64,000 nt of DNA. Origin: Ectocarpus siliculosus. Taxonomy: Eukaryota > Sar > Phaeophyceae > Ectocarpales > Ectocarpaceae. The stretch covers positions 2,152,845 to 2,216,844 of the forward strand of contig FN649735.1 of assembly GCA_000310025.1 (NCBI GenBank). The letters are read 5' to 3'. Positions 38,989 to 50,615 of the stretch are shown piece by piece; position 1 is the stretch's first letter; each line of letters begins with the position of its first letter. The notes under the pieces are model-generated. The model was not told the origin of the DNA. It made no database searches and saw only the letters and a list, made by a program, of their open reading frames with translations. The position numbers and the translations under genes are program-made.

Positions 38989-39471
38989 CTGGAGAATTGA
39001 ATCGCACAATGCTGTCTCATTCATTGTTCGCTTGTTCATTGCTCCACACACACACAGCACAGCAACAACGCGACGAAAATCCACTATGTACAGCAGGCGA
39101 TCCACTCCGAACCATGTGCCGCCTGTGGGTACGACACGTGTACACGGAGAGCCCAATCGGGAAGTGAAACGACCCAAGGCGTGAAAAGCCAGCAACAGGA
39201 GCTGCTGGTCAGGGCCTGGGTTGTGGAGGCCAGGCTCTTGATGGAGTTGCTGACGAGTTGACGAGGGCACACACAGAGAAATATCCAAAAAGGAGGACAG
39301 GTATGCGCGAACAATAGAACTCGCATCCGGCGACACCCCTTGGGTGCGGCGGTGCTTTTGTTTTGTCTGTTGGTTGTGGGGTCCTCTGTCCTGGATCAGT
39401 CAGCACAGCAGCACCCTCCCTCCTGCTGTATCCCCTCCCATCCCGTGGCCTTGTTTCTGCTCACCAACTGC

Positions 39472-42400
39472 ATGCGAGTCGGCTTTGCTCTCCACGCAGC
39501 GTTTGCCTCGAGCGCGAAGATTTCACGTTGCGCTCTGTCCGCCGCTTACAGCATCTTGTCCGACGCGACCATGACAATGGGCGAGACGATGCAAGTCAAG
39601 AAGCTCTCGGAGAATGCCATTATGCCCGTCAGAGGCTCAGAACACGCTGCAGGGTTCGACCTCGCGAGGTGCGTGTGTGGACTGCTGCTGTGGGCACATG
39701 GTGATGTAGAAAACTGCTGCGTATCCGTTTGAGAAATCTTGGGAAATTTCAAATTTCAATGATGTCTTCAAATCTTGGACCTTGCTGGCGTTTTTGGCGC
39801 GTACAGCCTTACCGGTAGGTTTCTGCTACGTATTAAACGCGTTGTGTCAACTTCGTATCACCACAAGCACCGGTACCGGGTATCTACAGTCCTGTACCTT
39901 TCGATCTTCCCTTTACTATCGAGGAGCTTTGATCTGGCCACACAGAAGGATTGCCTTCAATTGTATAGTATGCCTCCTACTGACGATAAACCAGCACGAG
40001 TTAGACTCCGGCAGTGTTGCCCAGGAATGTACGACCGTCCAAAGCGTTCAGTACCTCTAGACCATGGCGGCAACGCACCGCAACAACAGAGTGAACACAG
40101 CAGTATATTTCAACGTCCAGAACAAAACAAGACAACACACAAACAGCCGTAAGTACAGCAGGTTCTCTGATCATAATATTTTCCGTCTAAAGAGAACGGT
40201 TGCAAAGCGGTGACAGCGGTAGGGCTGCCGTGTTGTCCCTGTTCTCCCCGCGTGTTGTCGGAGTCCGTCTCAAGGTGGTCCTTGGTGAAAATAGATGTCA
40301 TCTTACAATTATTTTGTGAAGTCATGCGCGAAGTATTCGTCCATAGCACGAGCCAGCTTGTGTGCCCGCCTCGTATACGGCTGTAACGTTAGCATGCTGG
40401 AACGTGAGATGGCTGTTGTGCATGATTTGCCTTCAACCGTAACGTGCGCAACGCAAGACGTGTGCTATCAAACACCCAAGCTCAAGGGGAAGGGCATGCG
40501 AAAAATACCCATCCAAACTAGTACTTCAGTACTTCGTATCGTTATTTTTGATGTTGGCTAAAAATGACTTACAATGGGGCGATCGTCGCTTCCGTTCCTC
40601 GGCGGCGTTTCAATGATCCATGCCCGTCGTCTTCTTCTTCGACTCGGCGGCTGTCTTTCGTTATTGCTTCAGTGCCTACGAGGCCACGGTCCCCGCCGGG
40701 CGTCAAGCTCTCGTTAAGACGGACCTCTCCATCGCCATTCCTCCCAACACGTACGCGCGCATCGCCCCTCGATCCGGCCTGGCCGTGAAGAAGATGATCG
40801 ACGTCGGGGCGGGAGTTGTGGACTACGACTACCGCGGGCCTGTTGGAGTGGTGCTCTTCAACCATGGGAGTGAAGACTTCAAGGTCCAAAAGGGAGATCG
40901 TGTGGCTCAGCTCATCTTGGAGCGCATCTGCATGGCAGACATCGAGGAGGTGATACAAAGTGGTTTGTTTTCTTGCTTTAGTCATCCCATCTATGTACGT
41001 AGGATTGCTTCCTCTCCAGGGGCCACGATCGAGGTAAAAACCAAGAAGCGTTCTTCTGTCCTGCGTGCCTTGGAAGGAGTATTATGGTGCGAAGGATTCA
41101 CCAATCTGAACCTTTCATCCCTCATCGACCTGTTTGTCGATTTTAAGTACTCGCGAATGCGCGTGTTATATCCAGTGGCATCAGTTGAACTTACAACCTG
41201 GACCATCCAGGTTTCAGACCGCGAACATGTTTGAAGCGGTTTATTTCTCAATGTTGATGTACTAGTCAAATTGAGCTCAACCTTCACGTATGCACGCGGA
41301 CGAGGTTTTTGAATTGTACGTTGTCGTATTTTTTTGCCAGGTTACAGAGCTCTCCGAAACAACAAGAGGCAGCGGAGGATTTGGCAGTACCGGCGTTGAA
41401 CAAGGCGCGCTTCAATCATCATCCACCGTGGCGAACGGGGCAAAGAAAATCAAAGTGGTGGGGTCCGAGCCGGTGAGAGCAAAGTATTTGGTGCCCCAGG
41501 CATCCTTCATGTGCAGGTACTTGCTGTGTCAGTAGTTCACGTGCGTGCCCGCGATCCTCACGTATGTGGTGCCTGAGACAGTCAGTAGGTGTAGCTGTGT
41601 CGAATGTGTTTTTTTTCCTGAAATGCATCCTGACCGCATTTGTGGAAATGACAGGTTTCGAGAGCGTCGGCCACAGTAGCGAAAGTACTCAGGCTTATCG
41701 ACCGAGTCGACAAGCTGGATGTAGATGACGCCCCAACGCTTGTCGCAAAGGTGAGCGCCACGCCGAATGCGTTCCTTGTGTTTAGGATTTGCTCGCAAAA
41801 TCCACAGCCGCGGGCGTGTGTTATAACAATGAGAATGGCAGGCGACTGCCAACTCGGGAGGGTTACTTTGCACTTTTGTCTCAGCTAACCATTGTATGCA
41901 TAAGATAATTATTAGGGAAATAAATCCACACACAGAAAGACTACCCATTCGAGATATACCCACAGTCGAACGGGATGTGTTGGAGTCTTTTCCGTGGGTG
42001 GAGGAAAACCGGCTGGGTACTGGACTTATTTCGAGTCGTTTTAAGCCTCTACGCTGATGATTTTTATCAGTGATAGCAGCTGGTGTTAAGTACAAAAACA
42101 TCTGTATCAAAGTAACCCACAGTTTACAAAAAATCCCCTGTAGTTCAATACTGGGTCAACGACAAAATATCGGGCAGAATCCCTCCGTTATGTCGTGTGT
42201 CATAAAATGTAACCTTCACAAGGAACACGGCGCGTGCCTTTTGACGAAGCTGGTTTCTAATTGTTGTTGTGGATGCGATTTTAGGAACAATATTTGTAAA
42301 GGCCATGGACTACTCATTTATTTTCAATCTACAATTTTGAGTTTTGGGGGCCGCTGTTTCCCGCCGTTTTTGAATCTGCAAATGCGACATTTGATCCTTT

Positions 42401-43780
42401 GGGGTTTACGTATGCATATCAGTGATGTATTAGACAAGATTGGTATACAGAGTGTATGGTAAGTAGGGCATAGCAGTCAGTTTGTATCATGTTAAGCTTG
42501 TTTCTTGTTATGTTTGGTGTTGGCAAACAGCAGTAAAGCACGAATATTTTTCAAAAGATAGATGGGTTGGTTGGTTTGTGGACTTCCCTGTTGTTCCTCA
42601 GGACGATTTGCCGAGATATCTGGTTGAGACCATTTTAAGAGATAAATGAGTCCGGATGAGTCGGGAGGTAGGGGCCTCATCTAATCCGCTTCCACACCAC
42701 AGGAGTACTTTCAACGACTTTCTTGCCTTCCTTTTACTAAAAAATGACGACATAGGCTCCGTTTATGGGCGCGACGTCGCGGCAGGATCCCAAGGTCGAC
42801 GTAGCTTAGCCGGCTGCCGAGGGCAGGAAGGTATTCTCGGTTGACGGTTGGGCAATTGCAGTGGGTTCCAGAAAGAGATTCGAGCAGGGCGGTGCCACAA
42901 GTGGTCCACCCGCTCATGCCAGCAAGTGGCACGTGGAAGATCCGTAGATCGATCAAAGTGGCTTCCTTTCTATGGTTTGGGATGCTTCTAATGATCGTTT
43001 TCCTACACTCAGGAACGTATCCGCGTTGGATCCTACGCTTCCAATATACCTGTCATTAACACGTGTCATTGTAGAGTAATTTCATCTGCTGCGCCTCTGT
43101 CAGTTGCTCGCGACACCCTGAAGCTCGCAGCAAGCAGACGTACAAATAGAACTGGCTCAAGGCCGACAATCGAGCGACGCCGGCAGTTCACATGGTTTCT
43201 TTTCCCTAAGTTGCTTCTTCGCAAACCACGACACTCCGCGCTCAAGGAGATCTTCATGGTGTCTATCTAGTGGCAGGTATTGTGTAGTGTCGAGAATCGA
43301 GCTGAGAGTCTTCGGATCTTGGAAATAAGCAAGAGGGTTAGAGAGACTGTGCGCTGCATCTGTGCAAGTGCCGTCTGTTTTGGTTCGAAAGGACACATAC
43401 ACCTGTCGGTGAGTCACAAGCATCCGCGCCGTGGCGCGTCAGCTCATTGTACTCGCCGACTCGCCACTATCGTATCGTATCGATTGAATAAATCGGTTCC
43501 CAACACTTTTTATGTACGTAACACCAAATCCAACACAACCAGTGGTAATGGCGAAAACAGCATCCTCCTTTTTTGTCAGCGAACCTCTGTACATTCCTTT
43601 GATCGTCGAAACCCTCCTTTTCCGCTATCTGTCTCGTCCTCTACCTGTCAGTTGCGGAAGGCTGCGATGTCCAGGCCATCATCGCTGGAGGATTTGCTGG
43701 TCGGTATTCTGGAGATCTACGACGAGACCGGAGACACCAAGGCGCTGAATAAAAACCTGATGGCCGTCGTGACTGCGTAA
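39472..43780 (+). CDS. dut: dUTP diphosphatase (dUTPase) with a C-terminal extension
   Basis: dUTPase hydrolyses dUTP to dUMP and PPi, keeping uracil out of DNA and feeding thymidylate synthesis. Exons: 39472-39668, 40673-40949, 41341-41472, 41655-41750, 43652-43780; they total 831 nt (276 aa) with all phases closing. All five trimeric-dUTPase motifs are present: 1 AAGFDLAS (built across the first junction), 2 PRSGLAVK, 3 [18 protein letters not shown] (catalytic Asp in VDYDYRG), 4 [10 protein letters not shown] and 5 [10 protein letters not shown]. Motif 5 normally ends the protein, but here about 100 further residues follow: a linker then two or three helices ([36 protein letters not shown]). 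From ATG 39472 there is a basic, Ala/Ser-rich leader that could be a mitochondrial or plastid presequence. ATG 39571 would give a leaderless enzyme. Confidence 0.93.
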
Positions 43781-44551
43781 TCTAGTTCGTGAGCCCACTT
43801 GCATTGCCAACCTGACGCAGTACGGAACAACGTGGAATGGAACACTCTAGAGTTGCCTTTGCTCACCTTCGCTCATGACCAGACCGAGGGGAAAAAGAGG
43901 CGGTACTGCCAACTTGTGGAGCGGGCAGGCCTTCAGTACGCAGAGAGCGTTGAGAACGCTTGTTTTCTCTTGACCAGAGAGAATACTTGTGCACGATTTA
44001 ACCTTTTTGCACCCCCAAGATGTCTTTTCAGATAAGAAGTGGTCAGAGGCTGGGGAAGAAACAACCGTGATGTGCCAAACCTTGGATACCCCGGGAGTCT
44101 AGTTGGTATCCTCGCAACCTTCTAGCAGCCAGGGTGAGGGGTTTGAGTCCCGGCGTAATCGAGCCTTTCTTGCAACAAAATGGTTATTCTCTCGCTTGCT
44201 TTTCTGGTAGTGGACAGCGCTACTTCGTGTGCACACTTTGAGGGAAGAGAGCGCTGCACTCTTCTCGCGGTAGAAACCGAAGGCAAGCGCCGCAGGAGTG
44301 GTGCAGGGAGGGAAACCCTTCTGTGTGACCACGGATTGGAGCAGCTCCTACACGGCAGAGATGCTGTGGGTGGTGTGAGCGCTGATGTAAAGTGATGAAT
44401 GAAATGAATAAAAAATAATGTTGCGTTCAGTCCGTCAATGATGCCGTCACACCATGCCGTTGGGCCCTGAGAAACCTGCCGAACCTTGCAAGACCGAATG
44501 CCAAATCTCTGTCGCACCCCCCCACAGAATAACAAACACCGGCTTGGTTTC
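43781..44551. other. Intergenic region between dUTPase and BolA genes
   Basis: This short stretch between two convergent genes contains the tRNA-like relic listed separately. Open frames on both strands overlap it, but none is splice-supported. Confidence 0.5.
44091..44155 (+). other. tRNA-like sequence (tRNA relic or SINE-type head)
   Basis: An A-box-like tctagttggtatc (44098-44110) and a B-box-like ggtttgagtcc (44140-44150, one change from the GGTTCRANYCC consensus) are spaced as in a tRNA gene. The flanks ccccggg (44089-44095) and cccggcg (44149-44155) could form an acceptor stem with one mismatch. I could not fold a convincing anticodon arm, so a functional tRNA is unlikely. It may be a decayed tRNA or the head of a tRNA-derived SINE. 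Confidence 0.35.
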
Positions 44552-45584
44552 CTAGGGTGGCGATGGCCTCGTGAGCAGCGTTAGCCCATGCATGTCCGCG
44601 ATCTCGGTCGCGAGAGCGGCCTTCACCATGCGGTGTTGCGCCACCAGACCCTTGCCCCGAAACAACGGTGACTCGACCTCGATTTTGTACATGCTCCCGC
44701 ACCCCCCTGAGATATCATGCACGACAGCTTTCGATGCCTCTATCTTCGACCTGCGCAACAAGGCACAGCGTAGGCAGGCAAAGCATGTGTTGGATTGAGC
44801 AACACTTCCGTACCTTCTGAACGTATTCCACGCATTGGGTCAATCACTGTATAATCCTCTGCCATAGCCCCCGGGCAACAGTAACGATTTGTAAAATACC
44901 ACCCCGGCGCTAAATAAGCAAAGGGGGGGGGACCTTGAGACAGATGAAACACCCAGAGGAGGGCAACGTCCTCTGGGCCGCGTAGCGGAATCAGAGACGA
45001 AAACCACAACACACACAGGCTCGCCATGGGCCGAAATATGTTCACGGAAAGTAGCAACATGGGAGCCACAATGACCGCAACGATGGGCCAATTGCCGGCA
45101 AGAGGAGATCGTCGATTGTAGTGTGTTCGTCCCGGGCGGAGATCCTGAAGATTGGCAAAAAGAAATTCTCCACTGGGCAAATAACAAGAGGTTGGGAACG
45201 TCCCAAAACACACAAAAATACTCCAAGCTACTGTGCGCACACACCTCATTATATGAAGGGAACAACAAGACAAACAATTGTACGAGATTTTTTTTTCCGC
45301 ACACTTGAGGCGATTTTTGTTGGGAGGCTATGGATAATATGGTACATAACACGTACCATCAGCTCTGCCTGGGAAAGTGCATGTGAAATGCAGTAGGGGT
45401 ACTGTGTTGTGTTGTATAAAAGCATATCGCACGCTGCTGTGTAAGATGTACCTTTCTTCAAGAGAATCCTGCTGTTCTTGGCTGTATGCTGAAATACATC
45501 GAGTCACGAGCTGCTTACTTACTCAAGTATCGACGCGATCGCATCTTCTCTTGGACTGTCCGAACCGTTGCTGAGGCCGCGTCG
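44552..45584 (-). CDS. BolA-like protein (BOLA3/BolA type), 5' end incomplete
   Basis: BolA proteins partner monothiol glutaredoxins in handling [2Fe-2S] clusters, and BOLA3 acts in mitochondrial Fe-S delivery. The last exon (44552-44750) holds the core: VVHDISGGCGSMYKIEVES, LVAQHRMVKAAL and IADMHGLTL, with the SGGCGSMY loop and the conserved His of the QHRMV segment. An upstream exon (45523-45584, donor GTAAGT) joins in phase as DAIASILESKIEASKAV, supplying the first helix. The 5' exon with the start codon is not fixed; an ATG-initiated frame at about 45885 (MGAALPYATQALLGKRV) is a candidate leader. The family is certain. The mitochondrial subtype is inferred from the invariant Cys and the likely presequence. 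Confidence 0.85.
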
Positions 45585-46149
45585 CTGCTCGAGTGGCCAA
45601 TAGCACGCTCGGCTACACCGAAGGGTGACCGAGTGAGGCGTACAGCAAAGGCGAGAGAGTCAGTGCGCGAGGCCTAGAACCAGTACTATTGTAGCAGTAA
45701 TTCGCAAACGGTGGTTCAACGAAGGGCAAGAAGTACAGGTACAATAGGTTCGCACGAACTCGTGAAAAAAGGATGGTACCATGGCGATTTCTCATGCGTC
45801 CTGCAGGGCAGCCGTGCGTGAACAGCCGCAAGAGGTACACGTTTGCCGAGCAACGCTTGTGTTGCATACGGTAATGCAGCACCCATTATGTAGAGAGGCC
45901 TCAAGTGGGAGCTACGCATAAAATAAGTCGATCTGTTTGAGGTGCCAGCTCACCTGTCCGATCCAGCCACAGCAATAGCTCTCAATGGAAACTCAGCGCA
46001 GGCCTTCACCGCTGCCGGCACACAAAGCCGAGGATTTCTAGCAAAGGCGGCCCACATGTTGGCGTAGAGACGAGGTGCTGGCACTTTGCACGCGCTTCGC
46101 AAACCAGAAACCCAACTCAACTCAATATCTCCGCTCGGTTTTTGGTTCA

Positions 46150-46168
46150 GGGGGGGGGGGGGGGGGGG
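46150..46168. repeat. Poly(G) run, 19 bases
   Basis: Nineteen consecutive G on the plus strand, 230 bp upstream of the ATG of the LEA-like gene. Tract length is error-prone in sequencing. Confidence 0.85.
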
Positions 46169-46399
46169 CATCTGCGACACCGCAACGAGTTGGCAGCAGG
46201 GCAGGGCAGGAAGAAAGAATGAGAAGGCACAACCCTGACAGACCTCGTCTCTCCTTTCCTCCCCTCTCTTTGCCTTCCTTCCCTCGCGCCACACCGCTGA
46301 AACATCGCTACCAGCTCCCGTCAACGTTGTGTTGAGGGCTAGCGGGGTGAAGCAGCCGCAAACTCCACCAAACACAGCGAGCGTCACACGAAACACGAG

Positions 46400-48732
46400 A
46401 TGAGGATCTCTTTGCTTCAACTCTGCTTCGGCTTCCTTGCTGTATGTTTGGTGTTGGGCGAGCAAGTTGAGGAGGCACCGTCCAGGTATGTGTGTTGATT
46501 GGAACGATGTGACGATGGCGTATGATTTTAGAAGCAGCATTCAGCTGCATGCGATTTACGTACATGCTACAGCAGCAGTTCTGAACGACCTGACGGTCAA
46601 AACGGGTCGTTGCAGTAACTCCGAACCGTCGACAACGCAACCGCGCGCGCGCGCGCGTGTTGAACCACATCTATCTCTCCCCTGAACGCGATAGCCTGTC
46701 ATACTATAGTGTTTCTTCACCACATCCAACAAGTGTCGCGATGGTGTCTGCAGCTCCGGTAGTTTCTCATGTTTTACGTGTGGTAGGAGGATGGTGTGTG
46801 CATGTGTGTGTGTCTGCGTAGCGCAACCGTAACCGCACAATTGGTCCTGTATTGTTATGTTTATGTATACACGTCTAGCGTCGAGTGTTGCTTCCACGAA
46901 CATGAATAGAGTTCGGTTGTGTTGCTCCTCCCATCATGATTCTCATCTTGTTGTTTTCGAAGGAAAGCACACACGACTGCGTGTGATGGGCGATGGACGC
47001 ACACATCGGCTGTGTAGTTTAGTGTCTGTTTTGGGTCGGGGAAACATTTCATACTAAATACAAACTGTGTCAATCAAAGGCGCAGAGCACATTTTTCTGC
47101 TCCTACGACATGAAAACTGCAACACGACTTGCAGGTCACACATTTCTGTGCGTGTTTGTTTTGGTCCCATCTATACAACCACAGGTGTTTTTTTCTAACG
47201 TACCTCCGGCGGTGCTGCCTTCAGTGTTTACCGCGAGCAGAGTTTCAGCACTCTCTCCTACGGAGTACTTCTTTTCACGCTTACTCGTCCCGGAGACTTT
47301 CGAACCACAACCTACAGCAGTAGCACGTGAGCCATGCAAGGTCACCAAGTGAACCACGGGGACGATGGATATTGCTATCAAGCGTCGCAACGGCTAAAGT
47401 ACAATGATTAAAACCTACCTGCTTGGTGTTGAGTGGTTGAGTTCCGCCTGCCGAGCCTTAAAGCGATGGAAATTCCTGAAAGAGCCGCAGCAGCATGTAC
47501 TTGATTCTGTTGTGAAAGAAATACACCCTCGAGGTGTCTCAAGGTCTTACCGACCTGGACGTGGATGCTTACCTCTTTTTGTCTGCGTGTGGGTCGGCGG
47601 CGTCGTATCTCCTTCCTCTGCTGCGTTGTATGACAGCAATTTGTTCAAGAAGTTCTTCACCAAGACAAAGAATGGCCTCGGCAAAGTGCGGAAGTCGCTT
47701 GCTGTTAAGAAGGACAAGGCGGTAGACGAGGAGGTGAGACTGTTTCTTGTGTGGTATGCTTAACGTGTCACAAATCAATTTCTCGACAAGAGCACAAAAC
47801 TCGCATCATGCTCGTTTTCGCATTACCGTAGTATAGGAGAGGGCATGCCCACATGCCAAGCGCAGGAGTTGGAGAACGTGACAGTACGTCAAAGGGAGGG
47901 GGCTATCCAGAAAAGGAAAATAGAAATAGATGCATGTGAAATGGTCGAGTTTGAACTCAAGGCATGAGCGTAAACCGATCACCATACTGTACGACCGAAC
48001 GGTTGGTGCTGAGAATGATGAATGAACAGGGGGTAGATGGGCAAGACTCAGCGACGTGGATTGTACAAGCGTAAAGATTGCCCGACTGTTGACGGTACTG
48101 CTGTATCTGAATTCGGAATAGGAAGTTTGCAACCTCAGTCGTGAATTAGATGCGTGGGTGGTGGTAACATTGGAAGACAGATGCGCCCTGAAAGTTTTTT
48201 TTTGCCCGGTTTCCCCAATAATCTACTTCGTAACATCATTATTTGGGCCCGTTGGATCAGCGATCGATAACATGTGGAAGTTTACCGGTTCTCCACGACC
48301 CCCGCTCTGTTTCGCCACGCCCCTATTACGTTTCTTAAGGACCCGCTGGGAGAAGGGGTTGAGGCAGTGCTAGACGCCATCGACGAATTCGTGGCCGAGG
48401 GGGAGAAAAACACCGGAAAAGCGGCGGAGGACGTAAAAAAAGTTGTCGACGAGACTAAGGAATCGGTGAAGAGTGCTATTTCAGCCTCCAAGGACAAGTT
48501 AAACGAAGCGGGTGCCGACATCAAGTCGACGGTAGACGCAGCTGTCGAGGGTGCCGCAGCGGATATGGACGCGGTCAGAGGGTCTCTTCAGGACGGCATC
48601 AAGAATGTCGGAGATCAAGTCGCCGAGGCCGCTAGGGAGGCCGCGGAATCTGCTGCGGCAGCGTCTAAAAAGGCGCAAGAGGACGCTGAAGAGACCGCCG
48701 AGAAGGCGTCCACGGCTGCGGGAGAGTTGTGA
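46400..48732 (+). CDS. LEA-like amphipathic helical protein with signal peptide, 191 aa
   Basis: Three exons join in phase: 46400-46485 (donor GTATGT), 47637-47733 (donor GTGAGA) and 48340-48732, with stop TGA at 48730-48732, totalling 576 nt. The first exon encodes a classical signal peptide (MRISLLQLCFGFLAVCLVLG, likely cleaved just after). The second is a basic segment (LFKKFFTKTKNGLGKVRK). The third is a long amphipathic helix with an irregular 11-residue pattern rich in Ala, Lys, Glu and Asp (for example AAEDVKKVVDETKESVKSA and AAASKKAQEDAEETAEKA), typical of group 3 LEA and apolipoprotein-like proteins, which protect membranes or proteins in desiccation and freezing. The signal peptide suggests secretion or passage through the ER. 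There is no KDEL, and no AFAP-like site follows the signal. The match is to a composition class, not a precise orthologue. Confidence 0.75.
46641..46656. repeat. (CG)n microsatellite
   Basis: Eight CG units in the first intron of the LEA-like gene. Confidence 0.85.
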
Positions 48733-50615
48733 TTTGGTGGGAGAGCCGTAGACTCCCGTCCTTGTCAATGGAACCTGAGCTATTCGAAGAATAGCAAGGA
48801 CTGTTGGTGACGTTGCAATATTAGGCGGTAGTATGAGGAGTGCATTACGAAGAATTCGGTAGCACCTCTTGTTGTCAGATGTTGTGCGTGATAAGTCCGG
48901 TTTGGTAACGTCCGTTCAAGCACTTGTTGTGCGTTTGGCTTCCTGGCGTTGCAGTCGTGATAGTGACTGCTAATAGGGCAACATCTGTGACCGTTGCTCT
49001 TCCTCGCCGTGCTTCTCTTGCTGTTCAAAGTATTAGTTTTTTTATGCATATTTTGGGTTTGGTTGAAAGTGCCTCTGACTACTTGTAGAAGACCCAGACA
49101 TGCTTGACTTGGAATTTTGAATTTTGTAATGTTAAAAGTACGTGCGATTGGGGTGGTTTATTGGGAGATTAAGATGTGCCCCTTTATTTGGACGTTGCAC
49201 TCAATTTTTTGTCTGTCGAGCGTCCGCCGCCAGGTTTTTGTGGGCGCTGTCTGATGTTAATGTCTGGTACGGTTTATATCCCTTGTGTATGGAATCGGTT
49301 GGCCTTAGTAGAGCAGGAGTGCCATACCGTTGTTTGAAAGTAGAGTATCAGGACGAATTCAACGTTCCTTCTTGCTTTTCGCACATTGTGCCAATCCATC
49401 ATGTCACGAGGGCTGCTTCGACGATGATGTTTTTCATTGCAGTTTTCGTTTTCGGATTACTTAGTCAAGCAACGTTCAAGAGTTTACAGAGCATCATCCG
49501 CGAGTATGCACGAATGCTCAGGAACGCGTCAAGAATCGTGAGTTAAATGCGACAACGAAGCGATGCCATTCGAAGCTCGTCCTCGATATTCGCACGTGGG
49601 CGGAGAGACTTGGAGTGGTTGCGAGAATGAAAATAAATCACTTGTACACTGTAGTGACACCCGTATTACTTTCGAACACAAGCCAATAGCTTGTCCATGA
49701 CGGGAGGACGCTAGGGGCCAGTAGGAACGGCCAGTTCAGCCCGCCCGGTGCGGTTCTCTTAAAGTAAGTCTGACAGTGATGACGCGAGCTTCGGGGGTCG
49801 TCGCGTGTGCACACAGCAGTCAATCCATTTTTTCAGTATATGTTTCGTATGCATAAACACGGGCGTCTTCTTGGTGTCTATCTACCTTGATTGTTACCCG
49901 CTGCAAAAATCGAAAGCTTCAGACAGGCAACGCGACGATACTCGTCGAGTTGCCATACACAATGTTTCGTGTGCATATACATCCAGCAGCCATCCAGGTC
50001 ACCGAAGGCAGGTAACATGTCGTTCGTATTATTTACGTGAGAAGAATTGAGGAGTCCCTTCCCTCTTCGAAATGTAGACAATGCTCCCACGACTATCGCA
50101 TGCGCTCTCCACACAGCTGCATCGCGAATTAGATCCGCAAGACTCGAAACCATAACCCATTACAAAATACAACAATGTCAATGGGGTGAACAGAGAGGTT
50201 TTATGTTGGATGCATTGGTATGCTAGCCTGCATCCTTGCAGGAGCGGAGCATGTAGTCTTTTCGCGGAGGCTAAGACATTTGGGGCAATAGGGCGCACGC
50301 CAAAGGATGGAGTTCACCTTCACCAAGGGCACTAGCATATGGTAGTATATAGTACTGAGCCGCAAAGGCCGCATTTTTATCCGCTATTGTATAATAGTCT
50401 GTCTACTCCACTTTTAATAGCATACAAATCCACTTCCCACACAAATAGAGCCAGCCTACAGTAACAAAGAGGTACTTCTGTGATTCGATGAATCTTGACA
50501 GTTTTGTCAGTCCACAACAACAAACAGTAATTTAGTTGCCCCTTGGCTCTTGGCTCCTCCCGACCGCACACTACGCCTACGTTTACGGTATAATTTCCTC
50601 CTGCATCTCTGCACA
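48733..50615. other. Intergenic region upstream of the PYROXD1-like gene
   Basis: Contains a 134-codon open frame on the plus strand (49142-49546) that is AT-rich, has no splice support and resembles nothing known. Nothing else is seen; the PYROXD1 promoter must lie at its right end. Confidence 0.45.

Noticed and set aside
38695-39336. One long 213-codon minus-strand frame as a single-exon gene
   Set aside because: It runs through a likely acceptor at 38989 and a donor at 38754. Two short exons fit better.
40569-40985. 138-codon minus-strand frame
   Set aside because: Antisense to the dUTPase catalytic exon, whose plus-strand frame has motifs 2-4.
45950-46540. 196-codon minus-strand open frame opposite the first exon of the LEA-like gene
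   Set aside because: It is the reverse complement of a signal-peptide exon with a firm start and donor. The frame runs through the poly-G run and has no family resemblance.
48282-48768. Minus-strand Ser/Thr- and Arg-rich frames
   Set aside because: Antisense of the LEA-like helix exon.
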